Positions 6,686-15,243 of a stretch of 64,000 bases of DNA are shown here, in pieces. The notes beneath the pieces were generated by a model. The model searched no databases and was not told where the DNA came from. It saw nothing but the letters and a program-made list of their open reading frames with translations. The stretch comes from JAUZOB01 sp963692465. GTDB taxonomy: Bacteria > Bacteroidota > Bacteroidia > Bacteroidales > Prolixibacteraceae. The translations under genes and the position numbers were made by a program. Every line of letters begins with the position of its first letter. Position 1 is the first letter of the stretch. The stretch lies in the NCBI GenBank assembly GCA_963692465.1, contig OY829943.1, positions 1,426,001 through 1,490,000 on the forward strand, read 5' to 3'.

Positions 6686-9271
6686 CTAGTATGGAACATA
6701 CTTACTAACTTTTGCAATAACCATCGGTGATTGAATTAAGTCATAATCACAGTTGTAAATCAAGTATTTACTTTTCCAATCATCCGCATATTTTTCCTTA
6801 AAAAATCGCAATCCCTTATAATGCTCCAGAACCTTAATATTCGAATAAGCAAATTTAACTGATTTCTCTTTCAAATCCCGGGCTTTATCCATCCCCGACA
6901 AAGGCGCAAGTCCCAGATTCAATGATTGCAGCCCTTTCGTCTTCATATACTCAATCATATGAACAACCAACACGTCCAATACTCCATTGGGTGCATCTCT
7001 GGTCTTCCGAATAAGGTCATAAGTTCCCTCGCCTTTCGCATAATCGGGCACAAGATTTGCAAAAGCAACTACCTTTTCCTCGCTATTTTCAACAATAAAA
7101 ATCACTTGCTGTTTCATCTCTTCAGGATTCCATATTCCCTGTGAAAATGCCGACTCCTTCTTATGAAACAACTCAAGCCACTCCGTAGACACGGCCTTCA
7201 TCTTTTGAAGCAACCCTTCCTTAATCGGAGGTTCCACCACCTGACAGGTATATCCGTTATCGCGAGCCTTGTTTAAAGCATTCCGAATCGGGCGCCTACT
7301 TCTCCCTTCCAGAGAAAAAGAAGTGACATCCGAAATTCCCTCTTGCCCAATAAAAATGGACTTCTTTTTCAATCGTTCAAAATAGGGAAGGCAAATCTCA
7401 TCGACCCGGTAATAAATCGTTTTCAGTCCATTTTTTTCACAATAGGTATCAAAAGATTCAATCACTCCGGGCAATAAATCAAGAGAAGCACAAACCGGTG
7501 TTTCCAGTACTACCGCATAATCATAGGCAATCTTAAACGACACAAAGGCCTGTCGGTCTTCCGTCCAGTATAAACTTTTATCCGGATAAATCTTAAAATA
7601 ATCCAGTTGAGAGGTTCCATATTTCTCAAGCAAAGCTTTTGCCTCTTCTATTTCCTGACTATGGCTTCGGTTTCGATGCCTCAACGGTCGTACCAAAACG
7701 AGCAAAAGAATGGCCATATAACTAACACCAAGAATGTTAATTGAATCCTCAAACCAAGTAGCAAAAGCTGTTCTGGGAGTTTCTAACGGAATAAACAACA
7801 AGGTCGAAAACAAGGAAACAATTGATTGTCCCAAATTCAAATCGACTCCAAAATGCCGCTTATCAATCAAATAATAGCCAATGATCCCATACGACAGAAT
7901 AAAGAGTAGTCCCGCTACAAGATAAGCTTTCACTGTCGGCGTTACACGCTGATCAGTCCTTAACCGGTAGTTTTTACGCGTATAGATAAGCAATCCGATC
8001 AATGCCAGGCACAAGAAGGCCTCTTCAAAGTCAAAAGCCTTGGTTAAATTTCCAACAAACGAGACCAAGGTAATATAGATTGTTGCCAACCATGCATTTC
8101 GGAACCCTCTCAATAAATAAGAGGAAAGAACAATCAAAATAATTCCAGAAATAACCACGGCAAAATTAGAGACATAAATAGCGTCTTTCGAAAGGAAGCT
8201 ATGTAGAAACCTCATTCTACCGGCTATTGCAGGAGTCAACACAGATAAAACATTGACCAACCCGACCATCAAGGTGAAAAACGGAGGTAAGATTCGTAAT
8301 ACCAAATGGTCTTTTCTGGAAATAAAACTCAATGCCCCAATTAGCAAGGGAATCCAAAACTCAAACAAACGATACAAGAAAGCAATAGACAGAGCCATTA
8401 TTGATGGAACCCCATATTGCATTAATACCAGCGAAAGAGTGATTTCAACGGCTCCAAGTCCTCTCAGAAAAGGCGACAATGCATACATTAAGGTCGCAAT
8501 GACATATCCCACTAAAGCTATCTCAATTGACGCCGCCGGAATCTGAAAAGCTTTCATGGAGATATACAAATGAGCAACACCGCACAATTCAATCATGAAA
8601 GAGAAAAATACCGTCCACAAAAATGACCGGAGAGAATATTTCTGCTCTTTCAACTCTTCATAAAAAACCACCATCCGGGGAGACAAACGCACTAAAAATT
8701 GATGTATTTTCCGATTCTTAAAAAAGAAAACAATAAAAAGAATCAATCCGACAATCAGCAAGATCAGAAACAAAAAAGAATAGATCAGTTGCTGACTCAA
8801 CATGTGTTTAAAAAGCAAGACCACAATCGCCGGAATAGCAATCAACGCCAATGAAATAAATCCGGTTATTCCATATACGGTTGAGGAAAGATGAATTTTG
8901 GTACGACTAATTCCCTGCTGTTCTATGGGTCCCGTAAAAAAAGCCAACGACGAGATTCCTCCTGCCGGAAGAAACACACTGATAAAACTACGCTTTAAGG
9001 ACAGTAATACAGCCGATCCGAACGTTGGCTTAACCCCGACCGTTCGAAAACTGCACACATACATACTTCCATGTACAATTAGGTAAATGAGGGTCACCAT
9101 TAAGCCTGAAAGCACCCAGTACCAAGGCACATTAAACATCAGGTCAACCGATTGCCTCAGATGATATCCTTCATGTTGTACAAAATAAACACATAAAGAC
9201 AGTGACACCAGGGCTAACGCAACCTGAAATATAGATTTGGTACTAACTCTGGATGTGAAAATTTTAATCAT
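6686..9271 (-). CDS. mprF: MprF-like phosphatidylglycerol aminoacyltransferase/flippase
   Basis: An 861-residue two-part membrane protein. Residues 1 to about 540 are a chain of hydrophobic segments matching the flippase-type (UPF0104/DUF in MprF) region; residues about 560-850 are a soluble DUF2156 GNAT-like transferase with ISDVTSFSLEGRSRRPIRNALNK, ENSEEKVVAFANLVPDY and the typical LNLGLAPLSGM. In Firmicutes MprF transfers lysine or alanine from aminoacyl-tRNA to phosphatidylglycerol and flips the product, giving resistance to cationic peptides; the amino acid used here cannot be read from sequence. Next in the operon is mntH (12-base gap). Confidence 0.9.
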   Translation of the reverse strand: MIKIFTSRVSTKSIFQVALALVSLSLCVYFVQHEGYHLRQSVDLMFNVPWYWVLSGLMVTLIYLIVHGSMYVCSFRTVGVKPTFGSAVLLSLKRSFISVFLPAGGISSLAFFTGPIEQQGISRTKIHLSSTVYGITGFISLALIAIPAIVVLLFKHMLSQQLIYSFLFLILLIVGLILFIVFFFKNRKIHQFLVRLSPRMVVFYEELKEQKYSLRSFLWTVFFSFMIELCGVAHLYISMKAFQIPAASIEIALVGYVIATLMYALSPFLRGLGAVEITLSLVLMQYGVPSIMALSIAFLYRLFEFWIPLLIGALSFISRKDHLVLRILPPFFTLMVGLVNVLSVLTPAIAGRMRFLHSFLSKDAIYVSNFAVVISGIILIVLSSYLLRGFRNAWLATIYITLVSFVGNLTKAFDFEEAFLCLALIGLLIYTRKNYRLRTDQRVTPTVKAYLVAGLLFILSYGIIGYYLIDKRHFGVDLNLGQSIVSLFSTLLFIPLETPRTAFATWFEDSINILGVSYMAILLLVLVRPLRHRNRSHSQEIEEAKALLEKYGTSQLDYFKIYPDKSLYWTEDRQAFVSFKIAYDYAVVLETPVCASLDLLPGVIESFDTYCEKNGLKTIYYRVDEICLPYFERLKKKSIFIGQEGISDVTSFSLEGRSRRPIRNALNKARDNGYTCQVVEPPIKEGLLQKMKAVSTEWLELFHKKESAFSQGIWNPEEMKQQVIFIVENSEEKVVAFANLVPDYAKGEGTYDLIRKTRDAPNGVLDVLVVHMIEYMKTKGLQSLNLGLAPLSGMDKARDLKEKSVKFAYSNIKVLEHYKGLRFFKEKYADDWKSKYLIYNCDYDLIQSPMVIAKVSKYVPY

Positions 9272-9406
9272 AAGGGGATACGATTATTAATTTTTATTAT
9301 TAGACTCAAACATTTGCTTCTCGTTACAATAATCAAACCATAATTTCTGCATCTCAGTTACCACTTCAACAGTCAAGACAGGATATTATCTTTTATAAGT
9401 TAAATA

Positions 9407-10375
9407 TCAATGTCTTTCAATATCGAACGAATTATTGTATTGATCAATGATTCGCTCTCCAACTTTAAAATAACGTTCATTCTCTTTTACTACGCTCCGA
9501 ATATCTTGAATTGTCTGATTATTCATTGAATAATCTTCTAGTTGAAACGTCGCAGGATCAACCTCCTCTCCTTTTGTTTTAGCAATATCAAAGAGAATCT
9601 GTTTACTATAAAAGACGTAAGTCCTTAAGCTGATCAAATTACAGTAATTCGTCCATTCGTTTTGACTCGAATCAAGCTTCTTATATTCAATCAGACTTCG
9701 TCCTATTGCATTAAACTCCCGGAGTGCCTCGTCTAAAGTCTGTTCTGAATTCACCAGATTATTCATCTTATGAAGAAGATTCAGATCAGTCCTAAAAAAA
9801 AGCATGGTCATTCCCTGCATATGATCATTCAAATCATTGATCACATATTTCTCAAAAGGAGAAGACACCGGACTCTCCTGATAATAGTTTTTTAGAAACA
9901 TACCAGCCAACGCCAGTCCATCTACATTGAAATAAGTCTCTTCAATAGAATTAGACAAACCAATGCGGTACAGCTTGGGATTTTTATAGAAATCATAGAT
10001 ATGCTGATATTGATAAATCAGTAATTCCATAGCCACTGCCGGATGTAAATCATAAAGATCCAACAGAAAATCACCCACAATCAGTCCGATTTTAGAGGTA
10101 TCGGATGAGAGATAAATACCGGAAGCCTCGGCTAAAGTGTAACTGGCTGATTTATTATAACGAATTACAACCTCTCGGTTTCTGACTTTGTCATTCACAA
10201 AACGATAACGATCCGCCAGTAATCCGGTCATCCCTGGGTTCTTTCTCATTACCGAATCAAGGGAATTCAAAATCGTAGTCATTCTTCCGGCAAAAGAATA
10301 TAATTGCTTATTATTCTGAGCGAAACCCGAAGATAAGGTCAAAAAACAAATACCAGCCAGCAAAAGCTTTTTCAT
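9407..10375 (-). CDS. secreted protein of unknown function
   Basis: I do not recognise the family. The 322-residue product has a clear Sec signal peptide (MKKLLLAGICFL..., likely cut after GFA) and no later membrane segment, so it is periplasmic or outer-surface. The mature part is mostly helical and charged. The in-frame TTG two codons upstream is rejected because the ATG at 10375 gives the normal lysine-rich signal start and fits the promoter at 10422-10429. It is followed by the mprF-like gene after 135 bases, with no terminator seen between them. Confidence 0.8.
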   Translation of the reverse strand: MKKLLLAGICFLTLSSGFAQNNKQLYSFAGRMTTILNSLDSVMRKNPGMTGLLADRYRFVNDKVRNREVVIRYNKSASYTLAEASGIYLSSDTSKIGLIVGDFLLDLYDLHPAVAMELLIYQYQHIYDFYKNPKLYRIGLSNSIEETYFNVDGLALAGMFLKNYYQESPVSSPFEKYVINDLNDHMQGMTMLFFRTDLNLLHKMNNLVNSEQTLDEALREFNAIGRSLIEYKKLDSSQNEWTNYCNLISLRTYVFYSKQILFDIAKTKGEEVDPATFQLEDYSMNNQTIQDIRSVVKENERYFKVGERIIDQYNNSFDIERH

Positions 10376-10421
10376 AAGCAATCGATAATTTCTCTACAAA
10401 ACAGCAATGACAATTACAGTG

Positions 10422-10429
10422 CAAATATA
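10422..10429 (-). promoter_or_regulatory. -7 promoter element of secreted protein gene
   Basis: TATATTTG, 46 bases before the ATG at 10375. Confidence 0.6.
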
Positions 10430-10584
10430 ACGATAAAACAAGAGGCATACCCCCTTTTAACAATCACACCGAACTACTTGTTTGTCTCAGAAACATTCGC
10501 AAACTTTGTAATAAGCTGACAGATATAAGAATGGTTTCTTTTAACAATCAGAGGTCTCTTTTTCACAACCTAACAACAACCCAA

Positions 10585-10959
10585 ATGAAATATCAGGAAA
10601 AAACAAACTACAACTCATTTTTGCGTTTCTGCAAAACACTGGATCTCAATAACGACCCCACATTAATCAAAAACTATAAAAAGATTCACTCAAAAGAAAA
10701 CATCTGGCCCGAGGTAGCCCAGGGAATGCACGAAGTAGGGATTCTTGATATGGAAATATACTTATTAGGCAATCGCCTTTTTATGATTATGGACACAGTT
10801 CCCGATTTTGATCACGACAAAGCGATGAAAGAGCTCGCCTCTAAGCCCCGACAGCAAGAATGGGAGACATTCGTTGCCCAGTACCAAAAGACTTCTTCGA
10901 CCGCCACCGCAGAGGAAAAATGGACCCTCATGGAACGAATCTACAAAATGGATTATTAA
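10585..10959 (+). CDS. L-rhamnose mutarotase (RhaM/DUF718) family protein
   Basis: About 124 residues resembling RhaM, which interconverts alpha and beta anomers of L-rhamnose in the cytoplasm. Family landmarks are FCKTLDL, YKKIHSKENIWPEV (with the catalytic-type His), GILDMEIYLLGNRLFMIMDT and LASKPRQQEWE. The frame is open back to an ATG at 10531, but the added 18 residues have no family resemblance, so the ATG at 10585 is preferred; both remain possible. No rhamnose catabolic genes are nearby, so the real sugar may differ. It stands alone and ends at a bidirectional terminator. Confidence 0.85.
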   Translation: MKYQEKTNYNSFLRFCKTLDLNNDPTLIKNYKKIHSKENIWPEVAQGMHEVGILDMEIYLLGNRLFMIMDTVPDFDHDKAMKELASKPRQQEWETFVAQYQKTSSTATAEEKWTLMERIYKMDY

Positions 10960-10991
10960 ACATTAAAAAGATAGATCCTGGCAGGAAATAA

Positions 10992-11036
10992 AAAAAGAGT
11001 CCCTGAACTTCTTACGAAATTCAGGGACTCTTTTTG
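10992..11036. terminator. bidirectional terminator, rhaM-like gene / tRNA-Phe
   Basis: Stem GAGTCCCTGAA/TTCAGGGACTC flanked by A and T runs on both sides, between convergent transcripts. Confidence 0.85.
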
Positions 11037-11045
11037 TTTTGAAGG

Positions 11046-11118
11046 TGGTGCCACTCGGAATCGAACCAAGGACACATGGATTTTCAGTCCATTGCTCTAC
11101 CGACTGAGCTATGGCACC
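11046..11118 (-). tRNA. tRNA-Phe (GAA), distal copy
   Basis: Cloverleaf with acceptor GGTGCCA/TGGCACC, anticodon stem ATGGA/TCCAT and loop CTGAAAA (anticodon GAA). It is the second of two identical tRNA-Phe genes read from the same side, 67 bases apart, probably one precursor ending at the 10992-11036 terminator. Confidence 0.97.
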
Positions 11119-11185
11119 CGCTCTTTGCATTGTCTGTAGTTCTTTCAAACTACTCATTATCACTAAAAAAGAACTTCAAAAAAAG

Positions 11186-11258
11186 TGGTGCCACTCGGAA
11201 TCGAACCAAGGACACATGGATTTTCAGTCCATTGCTCTACCGACTGAGCTATGGCACC
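11186..11258 (-). tRNA. tRNA-Phe (GAA), proximal copy
   Basis: Identical to the copy at 11046-11118. A promoter TATCTTTG lies at 11275-11282, 17 bases from the tRNA 5' end. Confidence 0.97.
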
Positions 11259-11274
11259 TCTTATTTTGCGGTTG

Positions 11275-11282
11275 CAAAGATA
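11275..11282 (-). promoter_or_regulatory. -7 promoter element of tRNA-Phe pair
   Basis: TATCTTTG on the minus strand; a TTTG at 11298-11301 is somewhat too close for a standard -33 element. Confidence 0.6.
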
Positions 11283-11398
11283 AACGTTTTCTCCGACCAA
11301 AAAAGACCCCGGTAACTTTTTTTGCCCGTTTTTTTAATCTTTCATCATCACAACCCCTCTTTAGAGGTTACTATTCAAAGCGAATCACTTCTTTTTTA

Positions 11399-11406
11399 TA
11401 CTTTTG
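11399..11406 (+). promoter_or_regulatory. -7 promoter element of M16 peptidase gene
   Basis: TACTTTTG, 26 bases before the ATG at 11433. It lies inside the longest open frame and so argues against the upstream start at 11322. Confidence 0.6.
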
Positions 11407-11432
11407 CAGACCACAAAAAGCGATACTCGCAA

Positions 11433-12653
11433 ATGGATTATCAAACTCATATTTTCGCAAACGGAATCCGTCTTATTCACCAGGAAGCAAACTCTCCTGC
11501 AGCACATTTCGGAATAATCATCAATGCCGGATCACGCGACGAACTCAATAAAGAACAAGGCCTGGCCCATTTTATCGAACACGTGATCTTTAAAGGGACA
11601 AAAAAAAGAAAAGCTTTTCACATCCTTAGCCGACTCGAGGACGTCGGTGGAGAACTAAATGCCTATACCACCAAGGAAGAAACCGCTCTTTATGCCACCA
11701 TATTGCCCTCCGACTACCAACGGGCAATCGAACTCATCAGCGACATTCTGATCAACTCGGTTTTCCCGGCCAAAGAGCTTGAGAAAGAAAAAGAAGTCGT
11801 CATTGACGAGATCAACTCATACAAAGATTCTCCTTCGGAATTGATCTACGACGAGTTTGAGGAACTGCTCTTCGCCGGACACCCTTTGGCAAAAAACATT
11901 CTCGGAACACCTAAATCAGTCAGAAGCTTTACCAGAGAAAACATCCTTTCATTTATCGGGCGCAGCTACAATACCGACCAAATCATCATCACTTCGGTGG
12001 GTAAAATCAGCTTCAATAAATTAGTTAAGCTCATCGATCGTTATTTCGGCGAGATACCGGCCAATCTTCGTTCCTTCTCCCGACCGGCCTTCCAGTCTTA
12101 CAACCCGGCCTCTAAAACAATCAAACGCGACACATTTCAGGCTCATTGCATGATCGGAAACATTGCATTCGACCATAACAACCCCAAACGGATGGCCCTG
12201 GTCCTGCTCAATAATATATTGTGCGGACAGTCTATGAATTCCAGACTCAATCTTGCCTTGCGCGAACGCAACGGAATAGCCTACAATGTCGAATCCTCCT
12301 ATACCTCCTATTCCGACACCGGACTCTTTTCCATTTATTTCGGGACAGACAAGGAAAACCTCGACCGCGCCATTGAAATAACTTATCGCGAAATGAACCG
12401 GCTAAAATCGCAAGCCCTGGGAACATTGCAACTGGCAAAAGCGAAAAAACAACTCATCGGCCAAATTGCCATATCACAGGAAAACCTCGAAGATCTTGCT
12501 CTCGCTCTAGGTAAAAGCTTCATGCTCTATGAGCAAGTCGAAACACTTGAGACCATTTATAAAAAGATTCAGAACATCTCTGTTGACGACCTGCTCGAAA
12601 CCGCCGATGAAATATTCAACAACGACCACCTATCAACTTTAATTTATAAATAG
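11433..12653 (+). CDS. M16 family zinc metallopeptidase (processing-protease-like)
   Basis: A 406-residue soluble peptidase of the pitrilysin/mitochondrial-processing-peptidase type. The inverted zinc motif HFIEH is at residues 46-50, and the third ligand E126 follows 75 residues later, the normal M16 spacing. The C-terminal half is the usual second non-catalytic M16 domain. The start at 11433 (MDYQTHIFANG) is chosen because the promoter element at 11399-11406 lies downstream of the alternative start at 11322. No signal peptide is seen, so it may act in the cytoplasm. The O-methyltransferase gene begins one base after its stop. Confidence 0.92.
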   Translation: MDYQTHIFANGIRLIHQEANSPAAHFGIIINAGSRDELNKEQGLAHFIEHVIFKGTKKRKAFHILSRLEDVGGELNAYTTKEETALYATILPSDYQRAIELISDILINSVFPAKELEKEKEVVIDEINSYKDSPSELIYDEFEELLFAGHPLAKNILGTPKSVRSFTRENILSFIGRSYNTDQIIITSVGKISFNKLVKLIDRYFGEIPANLRSFSRPAFQSYNPASKTIKRDTFQAHCMIGNIAFDHNNPKRMALVLLNNILCGQSMNSRLNLALRERNGIAYNVESSYTSYSDTGLFSIYFGTDKENLDRAIEITYREMNRLKSQALGTLQLAKAKKQLIGQIAISQENLEDLALALGKSFMLYEQVETLETIYKKIQNISVDDLLETADEIFNNDHLSTLIYK

Positions 12654-12654
12654 C

Positions 12655-13302
12655 ATGGATATCGACAACCGGAACCTTGAAGATTACATCCTCGCTCATA
12701 TTGACCCCGAAGAACCGATTCTATCCAGACTCGATCACGAAACAAATATCAAGACAATTAATCCAAGAATGCTGTCAGGACACCTTCAAGGAAAAATCCT
12801 AACCATGTTCTGTCACATGATCCACCCCATGAAGGTTCTCGAAATTGGCACCTTCACCGGATACTCGGCAATCTGCCTTGCCCGCGGATTAGAACAAGAC
12901 GGAAAGATTATTTCCATTGAAAAGAACGACGAACTCGAATCACTTATTCGCAAATACTTTGCCGCCGCGGGGGTAGAAGATCGAATTGACCTCAGAATCG
13001 GTGATGCCTCACAAATTATTCCCTCTCTCGAAGGTCCGTTCGACCTCGTCTTCATTGATGCAGACAAACGAGAATACCTGAATCATTTCAACCTGATTTT
13101 TCCAAAAATCGCCATGGGCGGATACATTATTGCCGACAACGTTCTCTGGAGCGGAAAAGTAGCCGAAGCGCCAAAATCATCCGACGCACAAACCATTGGA
13201 ATTATGAAATTTAATGATGCCATTGCCACTGACTCCCGCATTGAGAAAGTCATCTTACCTCTTCGTGACGGAATGACCATCATGCGAAAGATAAAGGGGT
13301 AA
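12655..13302 (+). CDS. class I SAM-dependent O-methyltransferase (YrrM type)
   Basis: A 215-residue catechol-O-methyltransferase-like protein that moves a methyl group from SAM to a hydroxyl; substrate unknown. Motif I is VLEIGTFTGYSAICLA, the acidic SAM-ribose binder is SIEKNDELE, and the metal-binding region is LVFIDADKREYLNHF followed by ADNVLWSGKV. It starts one base after the M16 peptidase stop and is surely co-transcribed. Confidence 0.92.
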   Translation: MDIDNRNLEDYILAHIDPEEPILSRLDHETNIKTINPRMLSGHLQGKILTMFCHMIHPMKVLEIGTFTGYSAICLARGLEQDGKIISIEKNDELESLIRKYFAAAGVEDRIDLRIGDASQIIPSLEGPFDLVFIDADKREYLNHFNLIFPKIAMGGYIIADNVLWSGKVAEAPKSSDAQTIGIMKFNDAIATDSRIEKVILPLRDGMTIMRKIKG

Positions 13303-13403
13303 CCTTCCCGTTACACATAAATAGTATCCATCCATTTTCTTTTCCCCTGCATTTTTTTACATTTGCTGAGCAAGAAATTTAATTATACAAACAACGAGAC
13401 ACT

Positions 13404-13712
13404 ATGAAAAAGATTCTAACATTAGCTATGGCATTTATGTTCGTTGCCGCTATTACGGTAAACGCTCAAAATGTTAAAAAAGATGTCAAAACTACACCAA
13501 AAGCAAAAACCGAAAAGGTTTGTTGCAAAGACAAAAAAGCCTGTTCTAAAGATGCAAAAGTTTGCTGTAAAAACCAGAAGGCTTGCTGTAAAGATGCCAA
13601 AAACTGCCCCAAAGACTGCAAGAAAGCTTGCTGTAAAAGTTCTAAAGGACAAAAAGCTATGTGTTCTGGAGCTTCCGTCAAAGCCTGCAATAAGGATAAA
13701 GCTGCAAAATAA
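13404..13712 (+). CDS. secreted Cys/Lys-rich repeat protein
   Basis: A 102-residue protein with a Sec signal peptide (MKKILTLAMAFMFVAAITVNAQ). The mature part of about 80 residues holds 13 cysteines and about 25 lysines, in degenerate units such as VCCKDKK, ACSKDAK, VCCKNQK and ACCKDAK. Its cysteine density is metallothionein-like, but metallothioneins are cytoplasmic, while this is exported. It could bind metal, form disulfide-linked material, or be a structural envelope peptide; none of this is shown. It has its own terminator (13728-13768) and stands apart from the O-methyltransferase by 101 bases. Confidence 0.85.
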   Translation: MKKILTLAMAFMFVAAITVNAQNVKKDVKTTPKAKTEKVCCKDKKACSKDAKVCCKNQKACCKDAKNCPKDCKKACCKSSKGQKAMCSGASVKACNKDKAAK

Positions 13713-13727
13713 CTTTAAATTTCAAAG

Positions 13728-13768
13728 AAAAAAGCGGGTTCTCTCTTATAGAAAGAACCCGCTTTTTA
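13728..13768. terminator. bidirectional terminator
   Basis: Stem AAAAAGCGGGTTCT/AGAACCCGCTTTTT between the convergent Cys/Lys-rich and chitosanase-like genes. Confidence 0.88.
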
Positions 13769-13796
13769 TTTCCAGCCGAAACCGAACAAATTTCAA

Positions 13797-14501
13797 CTAG
13801 TCATGAATTTTTATTCCTTCTAATTCCCGGGAAATATCGTCTAACATCCAATTTTCCTTTTTTATCTGTTCCTGCATAAAATCCATTCGTCGTTGATTGT
13901 TCTCTTTTGAAGAAACGGGAGACCTGTCAAGCCATTTCCTCCTCAATCTAATATACGAAGAGACCCATTTCTTCTCGTTCCCTCCATCCTTAGGAAGATG
14001 AATTCGCATTTGCGACAGTATAGTTCCCGAAATACCTCCGCTATGAATATATGAATCCCCTATAACCAGAAGTGAAAGAGGAAGAGTAAATCCATTCCGG
14101 TCCGCCCAACGAAAAGCCGGCATCAAAAATTGCATATCAAAAAATTCATCTTGCAACTTTCTCATAACCGAATCTTCTTGTCCTGCCTTTCGGAGATATT
14201 CAATAAATGGTTCGTCCCGCCACAATTCATCATTCCCGATTTTAGGCACATAGGCACCCAATTCCTTACTATAAATTCCGTTTAATGCAGAATAGCGTTC
14301 AATCAATTGACGCAATCCGAAAAGCTCCGTAGCTCTCATCCTCCCATAAGAAAGGACTTGCTCCCGCCCAGGGCCCTCGTCATAAACTTCCACCTGATCG
14401 TAGTTGGCTGTCGGCACATTTGTTCCAAAAGCTTCAACTATTTTTCTAATCAGAAAGACAAGTTTCGAACTCCGTTCCATTTCCTTTTGGTTTGATTTCA
14501 T
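13797..14501 (-). CDS. GH46 chitosanase-like protein
   Basis: A 234-residue protein resembling the glycoside hydrolase family 46 branch found in proteobacterial chitosanases. Landmarks in order: VEVYDEGPG (with the candidate catalytic Glu), SYGRMRATE, LGAYVPKIG, VMRKLQDEFFD, FRWADRNGFTLPLSLLVIGD and YIHSGGI. GH46 enzymes cut glucosamine polymers outside the cell, yet no signal peptide is present here. The ATG at 14501 is chosen over a TTG at 14549 because a full -33/-7 promoter (14518-14550) lies between them. Alone in its transcript. The true substrate is unknown. Confidence 0.72.
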   Translation of the reverse strand: MKSNQKEMERSSKLVFLIRKIVEAFGTNVPTANYDQVEVYDEGPGREQVLSYGRMRATELFGLRQLIERYSALNGIYSKELGAYVPKIGNDELWRDEPFIEYLRKAGQEDSVMRKLQDEFFDMQFLMPAFRWADRNGFTLPLSLLVIGDSYIHSGGISGTILSQMRIHLPKDGGNEKKWVSSYIRLRRKWLDRSPVSSKENNQRRMDFMQEQIKKENWMLDDISRELEGIKIHD

Positions 14502-14517
14502 GATTTCCTTCTTCACA

Positions 14518-14550
14518 CAAAAATACTTTCCCCTTAAGCTTAACCACAAA
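14518..14550 (-). promoter_or_regulatory. promoter of chitosanase-like gene
   Basis: TTTG at 14547-14550, a 21-base spacer, then TATTTTTG at 14518-14525: both Bacteroidota elements. The leader before the ATG at 14501 would be about 10 bases. Confidence 0.65.
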
Positions 14551-14782
14551 TCACTTCTAATTGTTTAAAATTACTAATTTTCGATCAAAAACACTACTTA
14601 TTTAAAGGAAAACATCACCAATATTTACGCTCAAACAACTATACTACAAACATTTCCGTCAAATGTTTTATTTTAACAAATAAAATTTCTCATTTGCCTC
14701 TCCTCAGCACAACCATTTAACATTGTACGCAACCATGTATCAATTACCAATAGTCTAACTATCGTATTGCACTGACATTTAA

Positions 14783-14842
14783 AGGTGGTTCAGAGGTGGT
14801 TTATAGGTGGTCTATAGGTGCTCAGCACCAGAAAACCACCAG
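14783..14842 (+). repeat. 11-bp-period GGTGGT repeat, copy 1
   Basis: Tandem 11-base units AGGTGGTTCAG, AGGTGGTTTAT, AGGTGGTCTAT, then AGGTGCTCAGCACC and a reversed AAACCACC. The last 24 bases of the tandem part (ending CAGCACC) occur identically, on the other strand, in the hairpin at 56591-56641. It is not in a gene. Confidence 0.75.
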
Positions 14843-14986
14843 CGATGCTGCTTTAAAGCAGACCGGGAATAAGGAGATAAATGAAAGAAGCATGAGAGAT
14901 ACTCTACTACAGGCACGAAGAAGAATGACAGGAACAAACAATAAATCATGGATCATAAAAGATACAATACACTCATTTTTGTGCAT

Positions 14987-15020
14987 AAAAAAAGGGATGC
15001 CTCATTTTGAAGTATCCCTT
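14987..15020 (-). terminator. terminator of Gly-Leu-Gly tRNA cluster
   Basis: Stem AAGGGAT/ATCCCTT with a 15-base loop and seven T on the minus strand, just 3' of the last tRNA-Gly. Confidence 0.7.
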
Positions 15021-15028
15021 CTCGATAG

Positions 15029-15101
15029 AGCGGAAAACGAGACTCGGACTCGCGACCTCAACCTTGGCAAGGTTGCGCTCTACCAACTGAGCTATTTCCG
15101 C
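15029..15101 (-). tRNA. tRNA-Gly (GCC), distal copy
   Basis: Acceptor GCGGAAA/TTTCCGC, D arm AGCTCAGTTGGTAGAGC, anticodon stem CAACC/GGTTG with loop TTGCCAA (anticodon GCC). The same tRNA occurs at 15244-15316. Confidence 0.97.
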
Positions 15102-15147
15102 TTACAGAAATATCTGCTGCCTATTCATCAAACAGCTAAATTTTATG

Positions 15148-15233
15148 TACCCAGGGCGGGACTTGAACCCGCACGACCGTTTCTGATCATTGGATTTTAA
15201 GTCCAACGTGTCTACCAATTCCACCACCTGGGC
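15148..15233 (-). tRNA. tRNA-Leu (TAA)
   Basis: Class II tRNA with a long variable arm. Acceptor GCCCAGG/CCTGGGT, anticodon stem TTGGA/TCCAA, loop CTTAAAA (anticodon TAA). Sits between the two tRNA-Gly copies. Confidence 0.96.
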
Positions 15234-15243
15234 GTACCGTTTG

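Larger units (their letters stand above)
14550..15028. other. gene-free region between chitosanase-like gene and tRNA cluster
   Basis: Contains the GGTGGT repeat (14783-14842) and the tRNA terminator (14987-15020). A short open frame from about 14796 uses the repeat and the tRNA and is not believable. Nothing else seen. Confidence 0.6.

Noticed and set aside
11322..11432. N-terminal extension of the M16 peptidase
   Set aside because: A promoter element (11399-11406) lies inside it and the extra residues have no family resemblance.
13422..13800. Overlapping frames on both strands of the Cys/Lys-rich gene
   Set aside because: By-products of the repetitive AAA/TGC-rich sequence; only the plus frame from 13404 has a signal peptide.
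14796..15200. Open frame over the GGTGGT repeat and the tRNA-Gly gene
   Set aside because: It runs through a terminator and a tRNA; composition is not coding-like.
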